A model generated the notes under the pieces. That model made no database searches, had not been told where the DNA came from, and saw nothing but the letters and a program-made list of their open reading frames with translations. From Streptomyces tendae (GTDB lineage Bacteria > Actinomycetota > Actinomycetes > Streptomycetales > Streptomycetaceae), in NCBI RefSeq assembly GCF_008632955.1, contig NZ_CP043959.1, positions 2,728,001 through 2,792,000 of the forward strand: a stretch of 64,000 bases of DNA, read 5' to 3'. The position numbers were made by a program, and so were the translations under genes. This document shows positions 17,173 to 24,531 of this stretch, in pieces. Position 1 is the first letter of the stretch; each line of letters opens with the position of its first letter.

Positions 17173-17705
17173 GCCAGTCCCCTTTCGCTGAGCACGGCGT
17201 GAACCGCCGCCGCGGACTCCTGCACGGTCTGGTGCTGCGACTCGATGCGCAGATCGGGCTTCTCGGGCTCCTCGTACGGGTCGTCGACACCGGTGAGCCC
17301 GGTCAGCTCACCCGCCGCCTGCCTGGCGTACAGGCCCTTCACGTCCCGCACGGCGCACACCTCCACCGGCGTCGCCACGTGCACCTCCACGTACGGCGTG
17401 CCGTTCGCCTCGTGGCGGGTCCGGACGGCCTCGCGGCTGTCGGCGTACGGGGCGATCACCGGGACGAGCGCGATGACGCCGTTGCGCGCGAGCAGTTCGG
17501 CGACGAAGCCGATCCGCTGCACGTTGGTGTGCCGGTCCTCGCGGCTGAAGCCGAGGCCCGCCGAGAGGAACTCGCGGATCTCGTCGCCGTCGAGCACCTC
17601 GGCCGGCCGGCCCTGTTCGCGCAGCCGCGCGGCGAGTTCGTGCGCGATGGTGGTCTTGCCCGCACTCGGCAGACCCGTGAGCCAGACGGTGGCTCCGGTG
17701 GTCAC
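17169..17705 (-). CDS. cysC: Adenylylsulfate kinase CysC
   Basis: The 178-aa enzyme phosphorylates APS to PAPS. Seen: P-loop (WLTGLPSAGKTTIAHEL, near residue 10), DGDEIREFLSAGLGFSREDR, and VIAPYADSREAVR, the family's substrate-binding regions. The downstream CysH has the cysteine pairs of an APS-using enzyme, so CysC may serve sulfation reactions rather than the main reductive route. The GTG at 17705 has AGGAGA just upstream; an ATG at 17738 has no ribosome site. The stop overlaps the cysD start. Confidence 0.92.
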   Translation of the reverse strand: MTTGATVWLTGLPSAGKTTIAHELAARLREQGRPAEVLDGDEIREFLSAGLGFSREDRHTNVQRIGFVAELLARNGVIALVPVIAPYADSREAVRTRHEANGTPYVEVHVATPVEVCAVRDVKGLYARQAAGELTGLTGVDDPYEEPEKPDLRIESQHQTVQESAAAVHAVLSERGLA

Positions 17706-17743
17706 GTGATTCTCCTGGTTCGTCGAAGGCGCGGTCATGGGGG

Positions 17744-18454
17744 TCAGCCGTGCAGTCCGCACTCGGTCTTGGCGCGGCCTGCCCAGCGGCCGGCGCGGGC
17801 GTCCTCGCCCTCCAGCACGCGGCGGGTGCAGGGGGCGCACCCCACGGAGGCGTAGCCGTCCGTCAGCAGCGGGTTGGTGAGGACGCCGTGCTCGGCGACG
17901 TAGGCGTCCACGTCGTCCTGGGTCCACCGGGCGATGGGGGAGATCTTCACCTTCTGCCGCTTCTCGTCCCAGCCGACCACCGGGGTGTTCGCCCGGGTCG
18001 GGGACTCGTCGCGGCGCAGGCCGGTCGCCCAGGCCAGGTAGTCCTTCAGGCCCTCCTCCAGCGGCCGCACCTTGCGCAGCCTGCAGCACAGGTCCGGGTC
18101 GCGGTCGTGGAGCTTCGGGCCGTACTCGGCGTCCTGCTCGGCGACCGTCTGCCGCGGGGTGAGGGTGATGACGTTGACGTCCATCACGACCTCCACGGCG
18201 TCCCGGGTGCCGATGGTCTCGGGGAAGTGGTAGCCGGTGTCGAGGAACACCACGTCCACCCCGGGCATCGCCCGGGAGGCGAGGTGGGCGACCACCGCGT
18301 CCTCCATGGACGAGGTCACGCAGAAGCGTTTGCCGAACGTCCTCGCCGCCCACCGGAGGATCTCCGGTGCGGAGGCGTCCTCCAGGTCCCGGCCCGCCTG
18401 CTCGGCGAGCTCCTTCAGACCGGCGGTGCCGCGCTCCTCCTGAAGCGCCGTCAT
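17744..18454 (-). CDS. cysH: APS reductase CysH (4Fe-4S type)
   Basis: The 236-aa enzyme reduces adenylylsulfate to sulfite with thioredoxin as donor. Seen: nucleotide-binding CVTSSMEDAVVAHLA, DTGYHFPET, KISPIARWTQDDV, and the C-terminal ECGLH with the catalytic Cys. Two cysteine pairs (CCRLRKVRPL near residue 127 and CAPCTRR near residue 208) are the 4Fe-4S ligands that mark APS-specific, not PAPS-specific, reductases. The ATG at 18454 overlaps the stop of the zinc-ribbon gene (ATGA), so the two are co-translated. Five bases upstream of its end lies the leader of cysC. Confidence 0.94.
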   Translation of the reverse strand: MTALQEERGTAGLKELAEQAGRDLEDASAPEILRWAARTFGKRFCVTSSMEDAVVAHLASRAMPGVDVVFLDTGYHFPETIGTRDAVEVVMDVNVITLTPRQTVAEQDAEYGPKLHDRDPDLCCRLRKVRPLEEGLKDYLAWATGLRRDESPTRANTPVVGWDEKRQKVKISPIARWTQDDVDAYVAEHGVLTNPLLTDGYASVGCAPCTRRVLEGEDARAGRWAGRAKTECGLHG

Positions 18455-18630
18455 GTCGGCTCCCCTCCCGTGTCGGATCGGTCGAGCCCCCGGGACAGCA
18501 GCCCGAGGAACTTCAGCCGGAAGGCCCGGTTGCACGCCGCGCACTCCCAGGCGCCGTGCCCTTCCTCGTTGGGGCGCAGGTCCTCGTCGCCGCAGTAGGG
18601 GCAGTGGAACGGCGCCGCGCGCTCGCTCAT
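18451..18630 (-). CDS. 59-aa zinc-ribbon protein of the sulfur operon
   Basis: This small gene lies between sir and cysH with four-base ATGA overlaps on both sides, so it is an integral operon member. Seen: two CxxC pairs, HCPYCGDEDLR and WECAACNRAFRL, 20 residues apart, which form a zinc ribbon or could hold an Fe-S centre. The rest is charged (PNEEGHG) and ends LGLLSRGLDRSDTGGEPT. It has no membrane segment. Similar small proteins follow sir in other actinobacteria as far as I recall, without known function. Plausible roles are an electron carrier to, or assembly factor for, sulfite reductase or CysH; this is inference only. Confidence 0.85.
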   Translation of the reverse strand: MSERAAPFHCPYCGDEDLRPNEEGHGAWECAACNRAFRLKFLGLLSRGLDRSDTGGEPT

Positions 18631-20342
18631 GACAGGGCCTCCTCGGAGGCCCGGGTGACCCAGGCGGCGAACCGCTCGCCGTCCGCGCGCTCCGCCTGGA
18701 AACGCCCCAGCACCCGCTCCACGTAGTCGGGCAGCTCGTCCGCGGTGACCTTCAGGCCGCGCACCTTGCGGCCGAAGCCGGCCTCCAGACCCAGGGCGCC
18801 GCCGAGGTGCACCTGGTAGCCCTCGACCTGCTCGCCCTCGTCGTTCAGTACCAGCTGCCCTTTGAGACCGATGTCCGCCACCTGGATACGGGCGCAGGCG
18901 TTCGGGCAGCCGTTGAGGTTGATGGTGATCGGTTCCTCGAAGTCCGGCATGCGGCGCTCCAGTTCGTCGATCAGCGAGGCGCCGCGCGCCTTGGTCTCGA
19001 CGATGGCGAGCTTGCAGAACTCGATGCCGGTGCAGGCCATGGTGCCGCGCCGGAACGGCGAGGGGCGGGCGCTGAGGTCCAGCGCCTCCAGGGACTCCAC
19101 CAGGGAGTCGACCTGGGACTCCTCGACGTCGAGAATGATCATCTTCTGTTCGACGGTGGTCCGCACCCGGCCCGAGCCGTGCGCCTCCGCGACGTCCGCG
19201 ATCTTGGTGAGGGTGGTGCCGTCGACACGGCCGACGCGCGGCGCGAAGCCGACGTAGAAGCGGCCGTCCTTCTGGCGGTGCACGCCGATGTGGTCGCGCC
19301 ACAGCTGCGAGGGCTGCTCGGGCGCGGGCCCGTCGGTCAGCTCGCGCTTCAGGTACTCGTCCTCCAGCACCTGCCGGAACTTCTCCGCGCCCCAGTCGGC
19401 GACCAGGAACTTCAGCCGGGCGCGGTTGCGCAGCCGGCGGTAGCCGTAGTCGCGGAAGATGGACAGGACGCCCTCGTAGACGTCCGGCACGTCCTCGATC
19501 GGCACCCAGGCGCCCAGCCGCACACCCAGCTTGGGGTTGGTGGACAGGCCGCCGCCGACCCACAGGTCGAAGCCCGGCCCGTGCTCGGGGTGGCGGACGC
19601 CGACGAACGCCACGTCGTTGATCTCGTGGACCACGTCGAGCACCGGCGAACCGGAGATGGCCGTCTTGAACTTGCGCGGCAGGTTCGAGTACGCCTTGTT
19701 GCCCAGGACGCGGCGCTTCATCTCCTCCAGCGCGGGGGTGCCGTCGATGATCTCGTCCTCGGCGATGCCGGCGACGGGGGAGCCGATCATCACGCGGGGC
19801 GTGTCGCCGCAGGCGGTGACGGTGGACAGGCCGACGCCCTCCAGCCGCTCCCAGATCGCGGGCACGTCCTCGATGCGGATCCAGTGGTACTGGACGTTCT
19901 GCCGGTCGGTCAGGTCGGCCGTGCCGCGCGCGAACTCCTGCGAAATCTCACCGACCACCCGCAGTTGGCGGGTGGTCAGGGCGCCGCCGTCGATGCGTAC
20001 CCGCAGCATGAAGTACTTGTCGTCCAGCTCCTCCGGCTCCAGGATCGCGGTCTTGCCGCCGTCGATCCCCGGCTTGCGCTGGGTGTACAGCCCCCACCAC
20101 CGCATCCGGCCGCGCAGGTCGTTGGGGTCGATCGAGTCGAAGCCCCGCTTGGAGTAGATCGTCTCAATGCGTGTCCGCACATTGAGACCGTCGTCGTCCT
20201 TCTTGAACTGCTCGTTGCCGTTGAGGGGGGTGAGGTGCCCCACGGCCCACTGCCCCTCGCCGCGGTGACGGCTCACCTTGCGGCGGGGGTTCGCGGCGCC
20301 AGGCTTCTGCGCGGCGGCAGGCTTCTGCGGGGTGGCGGCCAT
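18627..20342 (-). CDS. sir: Ferredoxin-dependent sulfite reductase (siroheme, 4Fe-4S)
   Basis: The 571-aa enzyme reduces sulfite to sulfide with six electrons from ferredoxin. Seen: duplicated ferrodoxin-like halves (YFMLRVRIDGGALTTRQLR; FYVGFAPRVGRVDGTTL), substrate-binding Arg region (TACGDTPRVMIG) and the cluster/siroheme cysteines in MACTGIEFCKLA and NLNGCPNACARIQ. Actinobacterial annotations often call this family nitrite/sulfite reductase; the operon argues for sulfite. A Tyr-Cys cross-link pair near the active site, known in mycobacterial SirA, was not checked. The ATG at 20342 follows AAGGACG. It is the first gene of the operon, and TATATG about 90 bases upstream may belong to the promoter. 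Confidence 0.94.
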   Translation of the reverse strand: MAATPQKPAAAQKPGAANPRRKVSRHRGEGQWAVGHLTPLNGNEQFKKDDDGLNVRTRIETIYSKRGFDSIDPNDLRGRMRWWGLYTQRKPGIDGGKTAILEPEELDDKYFMLRVRIDGGALTTRQLRVVGEISQEFARGTADLTDRQNVQYHWIRIEDVPAIWERLEGVGLSTVTACGDTPRVMIGSPVAGIAEDEIIDGTPALEEMKRRVLGNKAYSNLPRKFKTAISGSPVLDVVHEINDVAFVGVRHPEHGPGFDLWVGGGLSTNPKLGVRLGAWVPIEDVPDVYEGVLSIFRDYGYRRLRNRARLKFLVADWGAEKFRQVLEDEYLKRELTDGPAPEQPSQLWRDHIGVHRQKDGRFYVGFAPRVGRVDGTTLTKIADVAEAHGSGRVRTTVEQKMIILDVEESQVDSLVESLEALDLSARPSPFRRGTMACTGIEFCKLAIVETKARGASLIDELERRMPDFEEPITINLNGCPNACARIQVADIGLKGQLVLNDEGEQVEGYQVHLGGALGLEAGFGRKVRGLKVTADELPDYVERVLGRFQAERADGERFAAWVTRASEEALS

Positions 20343-20711
20343 GGTTGATACGTCCTTCGGGACAGCGGTGGATGGTCTCTCGGCGCGCGGCGCCGTGCCT
20401 TGAGCGGCTCTGACCTGCGCCTGTGGGCGCGCGGGCATATAAGTGCGCGTCCTTGCGCAGATGATGCGGGGAGAGAGGTGTCGGGCGCTGCTGGGTGCTC
20501 TCAGCGCGCCGGACAGATGGCGCTGGACATGCGGCCGAGGTCGACGTGCCGCCGACTCACCAAGGCGATTCCAGTTCCAGGCATGACGGAAGCCTGGCAC
20601 GGCGATCTGGAGGCAGTCCACCGTCTTCCGAAATGCGGACACCCATGTCTCATGGAGCGAGACAAGGGTGTCCTTGGTCACAAGCGCGGCGAGCGGTCTT
20701 GCCGAAGCCCG
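20343..20711 (-). other. Leader of the sulfur operon and end of the acetyltransferase unit
   Basis: There is no convincing gene here. On the minus strand an open frame runs from sir up to 20681, but its residues are not protein-like and it starts inside the hairpin at 20637-20673. I looked for a cysteine-rich leader peptide and for a SAM-type riboswitch and found neither. The sir promoter must lie here; the AT-rich CTTATATG near 20436 is the best candidate for part of it. Confidence 0.5.
20637..20673 (-). terminator. Hairpin terminator after the acetyltransferase gene
   Basis: GGACACCC (20637-20644) pairs with GGGTGTCC (20666-20673), and after one A-A mismatch TGTCTC (20646-20651) pairs with GAGACA (20659-20664) around a seven-base loop. 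It lies about 40 bases after the acetyltransferase stop and insulates that gene from the sulfur operon. Confidence 0.65.
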
Positions 20712-21284
20712 TCAGGCGGAGTACGCGCCCGGCCAGGGACCCGGCGTGGTCACCTCCGGCTCCTCCTCGACCTTGGTGTCGAACAGCCGGAAGCCCCGCC
20801 GCCGATAGTTGTCCATGGCATGCTCGCCGTCCTTGCTGCACGTGTGCAGCCACACCCGGGTGGTCGGCTTCAGCCCCGGCCACCGGTCCGCCAGGTCCCA
20901 GCCGCGCGCCACGCCGTACGACAGCAGGTGCCCGCCGATGCGGCGGCCCCGGAAGGCCGGCAGCAGCCCGAAGTAGAGGATCTCGACGACCCCCTCCTGC
21001 TGCGCCTCCAGCTCCACGTACCCGGCCGGCGTGCCGCGGTCGTAGGCAACCCACGTCTCCACACCCGGCCGGTCCAGGTGCTCCCGCCACCGCGCGTACG
21101 GCCAGGCAAGCCGGTCGGTCCAGCGGATGTCCCCGCCCACCGAGGCGTAGAGGAACCGGCTGAACTCGGGGGAGGGCACCTCGGAGCGGACCACCCGTAC
21201 GTCCCCCTCCGGCACGGCGGCCGGACGGAGATCGGTGGGCGCGGTCTGCTCCAGGGACCAGGTGGTCACGGAGATGGTCGTCAT
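20712..21284 (-). CDS. GNAT-family N-acetyltransferase
   Basis: The 190-aa product has the GNAT fold: beta-strand AGYVELEAQQEGVVEILYFGLLP followed by the acetyl-CoA loop (FRGRRIGGHLL, a variant of R/QxxGxG/A near residue 112) and a C-terminal NYRRRGFRLF motif, the usual site near the acyl carrier. The acceptor is unknown. The ATG at 21284 lacks a clear ribosome site. It is on the same strand as the secreted-protein gene upstream but separated by about 125 bases. That gap holds a direct repeat of roughly 18 bases (CCGCTGxCGCTCCCAGGAC) around 21351 and 21377. Confidence 0.85.
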   Translation of the reverse strand: MTTISVTTWSLEQTAPTDLRPAAVPEGDVRVVRSEVPSPEFSRFLYASVGGDIRWTDRLAWPYARWREHLDRPGVETWVAYDRGTPAGYVELEAQQEGVVEILYFGLLPAFRGRRIGGHLLSYGVARGWDLADRWPGLKPTTRVWLHTCSKDGEHAMDNYRRRGFRLFDTKVEEEPEVTTPGPWPGAYSA

Positions 21285-21409
21285 GACCGAAAGACAACCA
21301 TCCGGCACACGCCCGTGTCGAACGCCTGACCAGGGCCCGGACACCCCGGCCCGCTGACGCTCCCAGGACGCCGTACCGCTGTCGCTCCCAGGACCTCTTC
21401 CCGCTGCCG

Positions 21410-22684
21410 CTACCGCTCCAGCGACCGGTCGACCGACGCCAGGGGCAGCGCGAACAGCATCCGCCCCGACTGCGACCACACATCACCGGTCGCCTGCCAG
21501 TACGACAGGGACGTCGAGGGACCGCTCCAGCAGCGGTACGTCTCGTCCGCGCCGCAGCGCACCGGACGCGCGCCCTCGAGGTCCTGCCGCCACAGCGTGG
21601 AGCGCTCGTCCGGCGCCCCGGTGGCGCGGCTCACGTACCAGTCCGACCGGTGAGCCAGGACGCCGGTCACATGGGTCAGTTCGGTCTCGTACACCGCGAC
21701 CGGCTCCGCCTCCAGCAGCCCGGCCCGCTCCGGCCGGGTGCCGAACGCGTACCGCCACAGCAGGGTCGGCCCCTCGTCGTCCGGGGGCGTCGCCTCGTGC
21801 ACCACCAGGCTGTCCGGCACGGTGCTGCGGTCCAGGGCGATGCCGCCGGGACGCGGCGCGCCGGCGCCGGCGGTGCCGTAGGACGCGACCGCCGGGAGCA
21901 CGTACCGGGCGCCCGCCGCCGACCAGCCGCCGGGCACCCGCCCGACGGAGGTGCCGTCCACCGTGGCCCGCTGCATCCGGTCCAGGTCGTACACGTACAG
22001 CGCGCTGCCCTCGCCCCGGCCCGCGGTGACGAGCAGCTTGTCCTGGTACCAGACCATGCCGGACACGTCGGAGCCCAGGCCGCGGTAGTCCCGTCCGCCG
22101 TCCACCGGGACGGTGAGCAGCGCCCAGGTGTAGCGCGGCGCGCGGTCGTCGTCGGCGGCCACGAAGGCGACCCGCGCCAGGCCCTGCTCGGCGGGCGTCC
22201 CCGTGCTGCGGGTCCAACCGGACAGCACCACGCGGTGCGCGCCCCAGCGGCCGTCCTCGTCCGCGTCCCCGGAGCCGGTGACCGCGCCGGCCCGCCAGCC
22301 GTCGGTGTCCCGGTCCGGCCAGCAGTACGCCCGGGTCGCGGCCGGCTCGACGGGCAGCGCCCGCCGGTCGTCGTCCGCGCAGTCCTCGGCGTCACGCAGC
22401 GCGCCGTCCGGGTCGGCGAGCACGGCGCCCACACCTACGGGCCTGCCCATCGAAGCGGCCAGGCGCTTCAGTTCGGCACCCGGGACGGCGTGTTCGGTCA
22501 GCCTGAGCGGGGCGGTGTCGGCGGCCGTCGTCAGCGGCTTCAGCGCGCCGGGATCGTCGGCGTCGGTGGCCTGCGAGGTGCTGATCATGGTGGCCGCGGC
22601 GGTGAGCGCGAGGGCGGTCCCGGCCAGCGCACCCCGCAGCGCTCTGCCCCTGCGGCGTCGGCGGTGTCTGCCGCGATGCTTCAT
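21410..22684 (-). CDS. Secreted protein of unknown function
   Basis: This 424-aa protein begins with a very basic stretch (KHRGRHRRRRRGR) and a hydrophobic segment (ALRGALAGTALALTAAATM), a typical exported-protein signal. The mature part has evenly spaced beta-strand-like repeats (SGMVWYQDKLLVTAGRGEGSALYVYD; LVVHEATPPDDEGPTLLWRYA), suggesting a propeller-type fold. The cysteines (EDCADD, RAYCWPD, VRCGADETYRCW) are in even number and could form disulfides. I recognise no catalytic motif. ATG at 22684; a long upstream gap separates it from the GAF regulator on the same strand. Confidence 0.75.
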   Translation of the reverse strand: MKHRGRHRRRRRGRALRGALAGTALALTAAATMISTSQATDADDPGALKPLTTAADTAPLRLTEHAVPGAELKRLAASMGRPVGVGAVLADPDGALRDAEDCADDDRRALPVEPAATRAYCWPDRDTDGWRAGAVTGSGDADEDGRWGAHRVVLSGWTRSTGTPAEQGLARVAFVAADDDRAPRYTWALLTVPVDGGRDYRGLGSDVSGMVWYQDKLLVTAGRGEGSALYVYDLDRMQRATVDGTSVGRVPGGWSAAGARYVLPAVASYGTAGAGAPRPGGIALDRSTVPDSLVVHEATPPDDEGPTLLWRYAFGTRPERAGLLEAEPVAVYETELTHVTGVLAHRSDWYVSRATGAPDERSTLWRQDLEGARPVRCGADETYRCWSGPSTSLSYWQATGDVWSQSGRMLFALPLASVDRSLER

Positions 22685-22895
22685 AGCGTCCTCCCGAGCG
22701 AGCCAACTGCGTCCGGTGATCCGCGGGTTGACCGTGGAGCAGATGGGACGGCCCGTACCGGGATGCTACGGCAGCCGGCCGCCGGGCGACATGAAGACCG
22801 TGCAATTTCACGTCCCGGCCGCCCGCAGGGCACCGGTCCGCGTACACCTGTACGTCCTCGACGCACCTGTTTCCGGCCAGAAGACCGGCCCGGGT

Positions 22896-24182
22896 TCAGC
22901 CCGAACCACGCACCGGCGCAGACGCGGTGCCGGCCGTCGCCGTACGGGCGAAGAGGTCGCCGGAGTCGTCCGGGAGGACCACCTTCACCTCGGCGGACTC
23001 CGTGAACCGGTAGGGGCGGTGCTCCAGCAGCGACCCCAGGTAGCGCCGGACGCGCGACATCTCCGCGCGCACCGTCACCGTACGGGCCGGGTCGCCGAAG
23101 ACGTCCCGGGCCAGGTCGGCCGCGCTGCGGCCCGCGCGGTGCACCGCCAGCAGGTACAGCAACTCGGCGTGCCGCGGGCTCAGTTCCCGGGTCCACGAGC
23201 CCGCGCCGTCGGACACCCGCACCGAGCGGCGGCGCGGCTCGCCCAGGTCCAGCACGATCCGGCTCGCGGCCCGGGGCGCCGGCTCGTCCGCCGCCCGCAC
23301 CAGCCAGCCCCCGGCGAGCGGTTCGAGCGAGCACCGGCCCAGCGCCGGCAGCCGGCGCAGGCCCGCCGACAGCGACTTGGGCAGCGCCAGCCGCTCGGTG
23401 TACGGCATTCCGGTCACCGCCGCCGTCCACCCGTGCCGGTCCACCACCAGCGCCCGGCCGTCGGTCCGGGCCAGCACCGGCGCCGCCACCGCGCGCAGCC
23501 GCTCCAGCGACCGTACGTGCATCTCCCGCAGCCGCGCCTCGGCCAGCTTCGCCACCGAGTCCACCCAGGCCAGCGTCGCCGGGTGCATCGTCTCCAGCGG
23601 CCCGCTCACGTCCACCACGCCGATCAGCCGCCCGTCGCGCGGATCGGTGATCGGCGCGCCCGCGCACGTCCAGGTGGCGTGCGACCGCACGAAGTGCTCG
23701 GAGGCGAAGACCTGCACGGGGCGCCCGGTCACCGCCGGCGTGCCCACCCCGTTGGTGCCGACGACGTCCTCACGCCAGTCCGCGCCGATTTCGAAGCCCA
23801 GCACGTCCGCCTTGCGCAGCACCGGCGCGCTGCCCTCCCGCCACAGCACCCGGCCGTCGTCGTCCGCCACCACCATGATGTGGTGGGCGACGTCCGCGAC
23901 CGACAGCAGTCCCTCCCGCAGCACCGGCAGCACGTGCCGCAACGCCGACGACTCCCGCCGCCTGCGCACCTCGTCCATGGGCAGCAGCCCGCTGCGCAGT
24001 CCGCGGTCCGGGTCCACCCCGCTGCGCCGCACCCGCTCCCAGGACTGTCCGATCACCGGACGGGGAGCGAGAGGCGCGGGCCGCCCGGACAGCGCGGCGG
24101 AACGGACCTCGCTGAGCACCCGCGCCGCGCGCCGGGTGTCGACGGCGGTCAGATGCCTCACGTCCGTCGGCGAGAGCGCCAC
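22896..24182 (-). CDS. GAF-domain transcriptional regulator
   Basis: The 428-aa product resembles the sensor part of acetoin-type activators: an N-terminal segment (PVIGQSWERVRRSGVDPDRG) and a GAF domain (VADDDGRVLWREGSAPVLRKADVLGF ... DWREDVVGTNGVGTPA). It has no AAA+ sigma-54 module. Instead it ends in a winged-helix-like region (LSPRHAELLYLLAVHRAG ... VRAEMSRVRRYLGSLLEHRPYRF). This architecture is common in Streptomyces, often beside dehydrogenase genes, and the acyl-CoA dehydrogenase gene lies just upstream on the same strand. GTG at 24182 follows GGGAGGTGCA. Autoregulation through the dyad at 24267-24286 is possible. Confidence 0.82.
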   Translation of the reverse strand: MALSPTDVRHLTAVDTRRAARVLSEVRSAALSGRPAPLAPRPVIGQSWERVRRSGVDPDRGLRSGLLPMDEVRRRRESSALRHVLPVLREGLLSVADVAHHIMVVADDDGRVLWREGSAPVLRKADVLGFEIGADWREDVVGTNGVGTPAVTGRPVQVFASEHFVRSHATWTCAGAPITDPRDGRLIGVVDVSGPLETMHPATLAWVDSVAKLAEARLREMHVRSLERLRAVAAPVLARTDGRALVVDRHGWTAAVTGMPYTERLALPKSLSAGLRRLPALGRCSLEPLAGGWLVRAADEPAPRAASRIVLDLGEPRRRSVRVSDGAGSWTRELSPRHAELLYLLAVHRAGRSAADLARDVFGDPARTVTVRAEMSRVRRYLGSLLEHRPYRFTESAEVKVVLPDDSGDLFARTATAGTASAPVRGSG

Positions 24183-24266
24183 TGCACCTCCCGGAAGAAA
24201 ACCTGTGGGACCACATACTGCCGCCTGCCCCGGATGTCGACGCTCAGTACCGGCACGGAAACAGCA

Positions 24267-24286
24267 AGTTGCAACCCCCTGCAACT
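24267..24286. promoter_or_regulatory. Operator-like dyad upstream of the GAF regulator
   Basis: AGTTGCA (24267-24273) and TGCAACT (24280-24286) form a perfect inverted repeat with a six-base spacer, about 85-105 bases before the regulator start. The surrounding 80 bases are less GC-rich than the rest, as promoters often are here. Confidence 0.4.
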
Positions 24287-24490
24287 CTGGTGGCACGACC
24301 GGTCACTGATTGAAACTTTAGCGACGCCGCCCCGAGCGGCGTGCACGGCTCTTCGGGAGTCCGTTGCGGCGGGGGTGGTGCCGTGTCGGCGCAGCACCAC
24401 CCCCGCGTCATGCCCGCGGCAGCCGGGCGGTGCGCGGCACGGGGTGCGGTTCGATGCGCGTCGGCGGGTGCGCGCGCGTGGTGGCTGGTC

Positions 24491-24517
24491 GCGCAGTTCC
24501 CCGCGCCCCTTGGGCGC
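24491..24517. repeat. Streptomyces intergenic repeat (GTTCCCCGCGCCCCTT type), copy 1
   Basis: The sequence GCGCAGTTCCCCGCGCCCCTT at 24491-24511 followed by GGGCGC forms a hairpin (GCGCCC-CTT-GGGCGC). It is the familiar short repeat found between many Streptomyces genes. A second copy is at 51875-51904. It lies just after the AidB-like gene and may act as its terminator. Confidence 0.6.
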
Positions 24518-24531
24518 TCGGGTCAAGGGCC

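Larger units (their letters stand above)
24183..24531 (-). other. Intergenic region, regulator to AidB-like gene
   Basis: No gene is supported in these 349 bases. It contains the dyad at 24267-24286, an AT-rich patch (TGATTGAAACTTTAGC, about 24307-24322) likely to be part of the regulator promoter, and the intergenic repeat at 24491-24517. Confidence 0.5.

Noticed and set aside
20343..20681. N-terminal extension of sir
   Set aside because: It begins inside the terminator hairpin at 20637-20673 and is not protein-like; ATG 20342 has a ribosome site and the family N-terminus.
20343..20711. Cysteine-rich leader peptide or SAM riboswitch before the sulfur operon
   Set aside because: I read the minus strand in all frames and saw no short Cys-rich ORF with a ribosome site and no SAM-riboswitch core elements.
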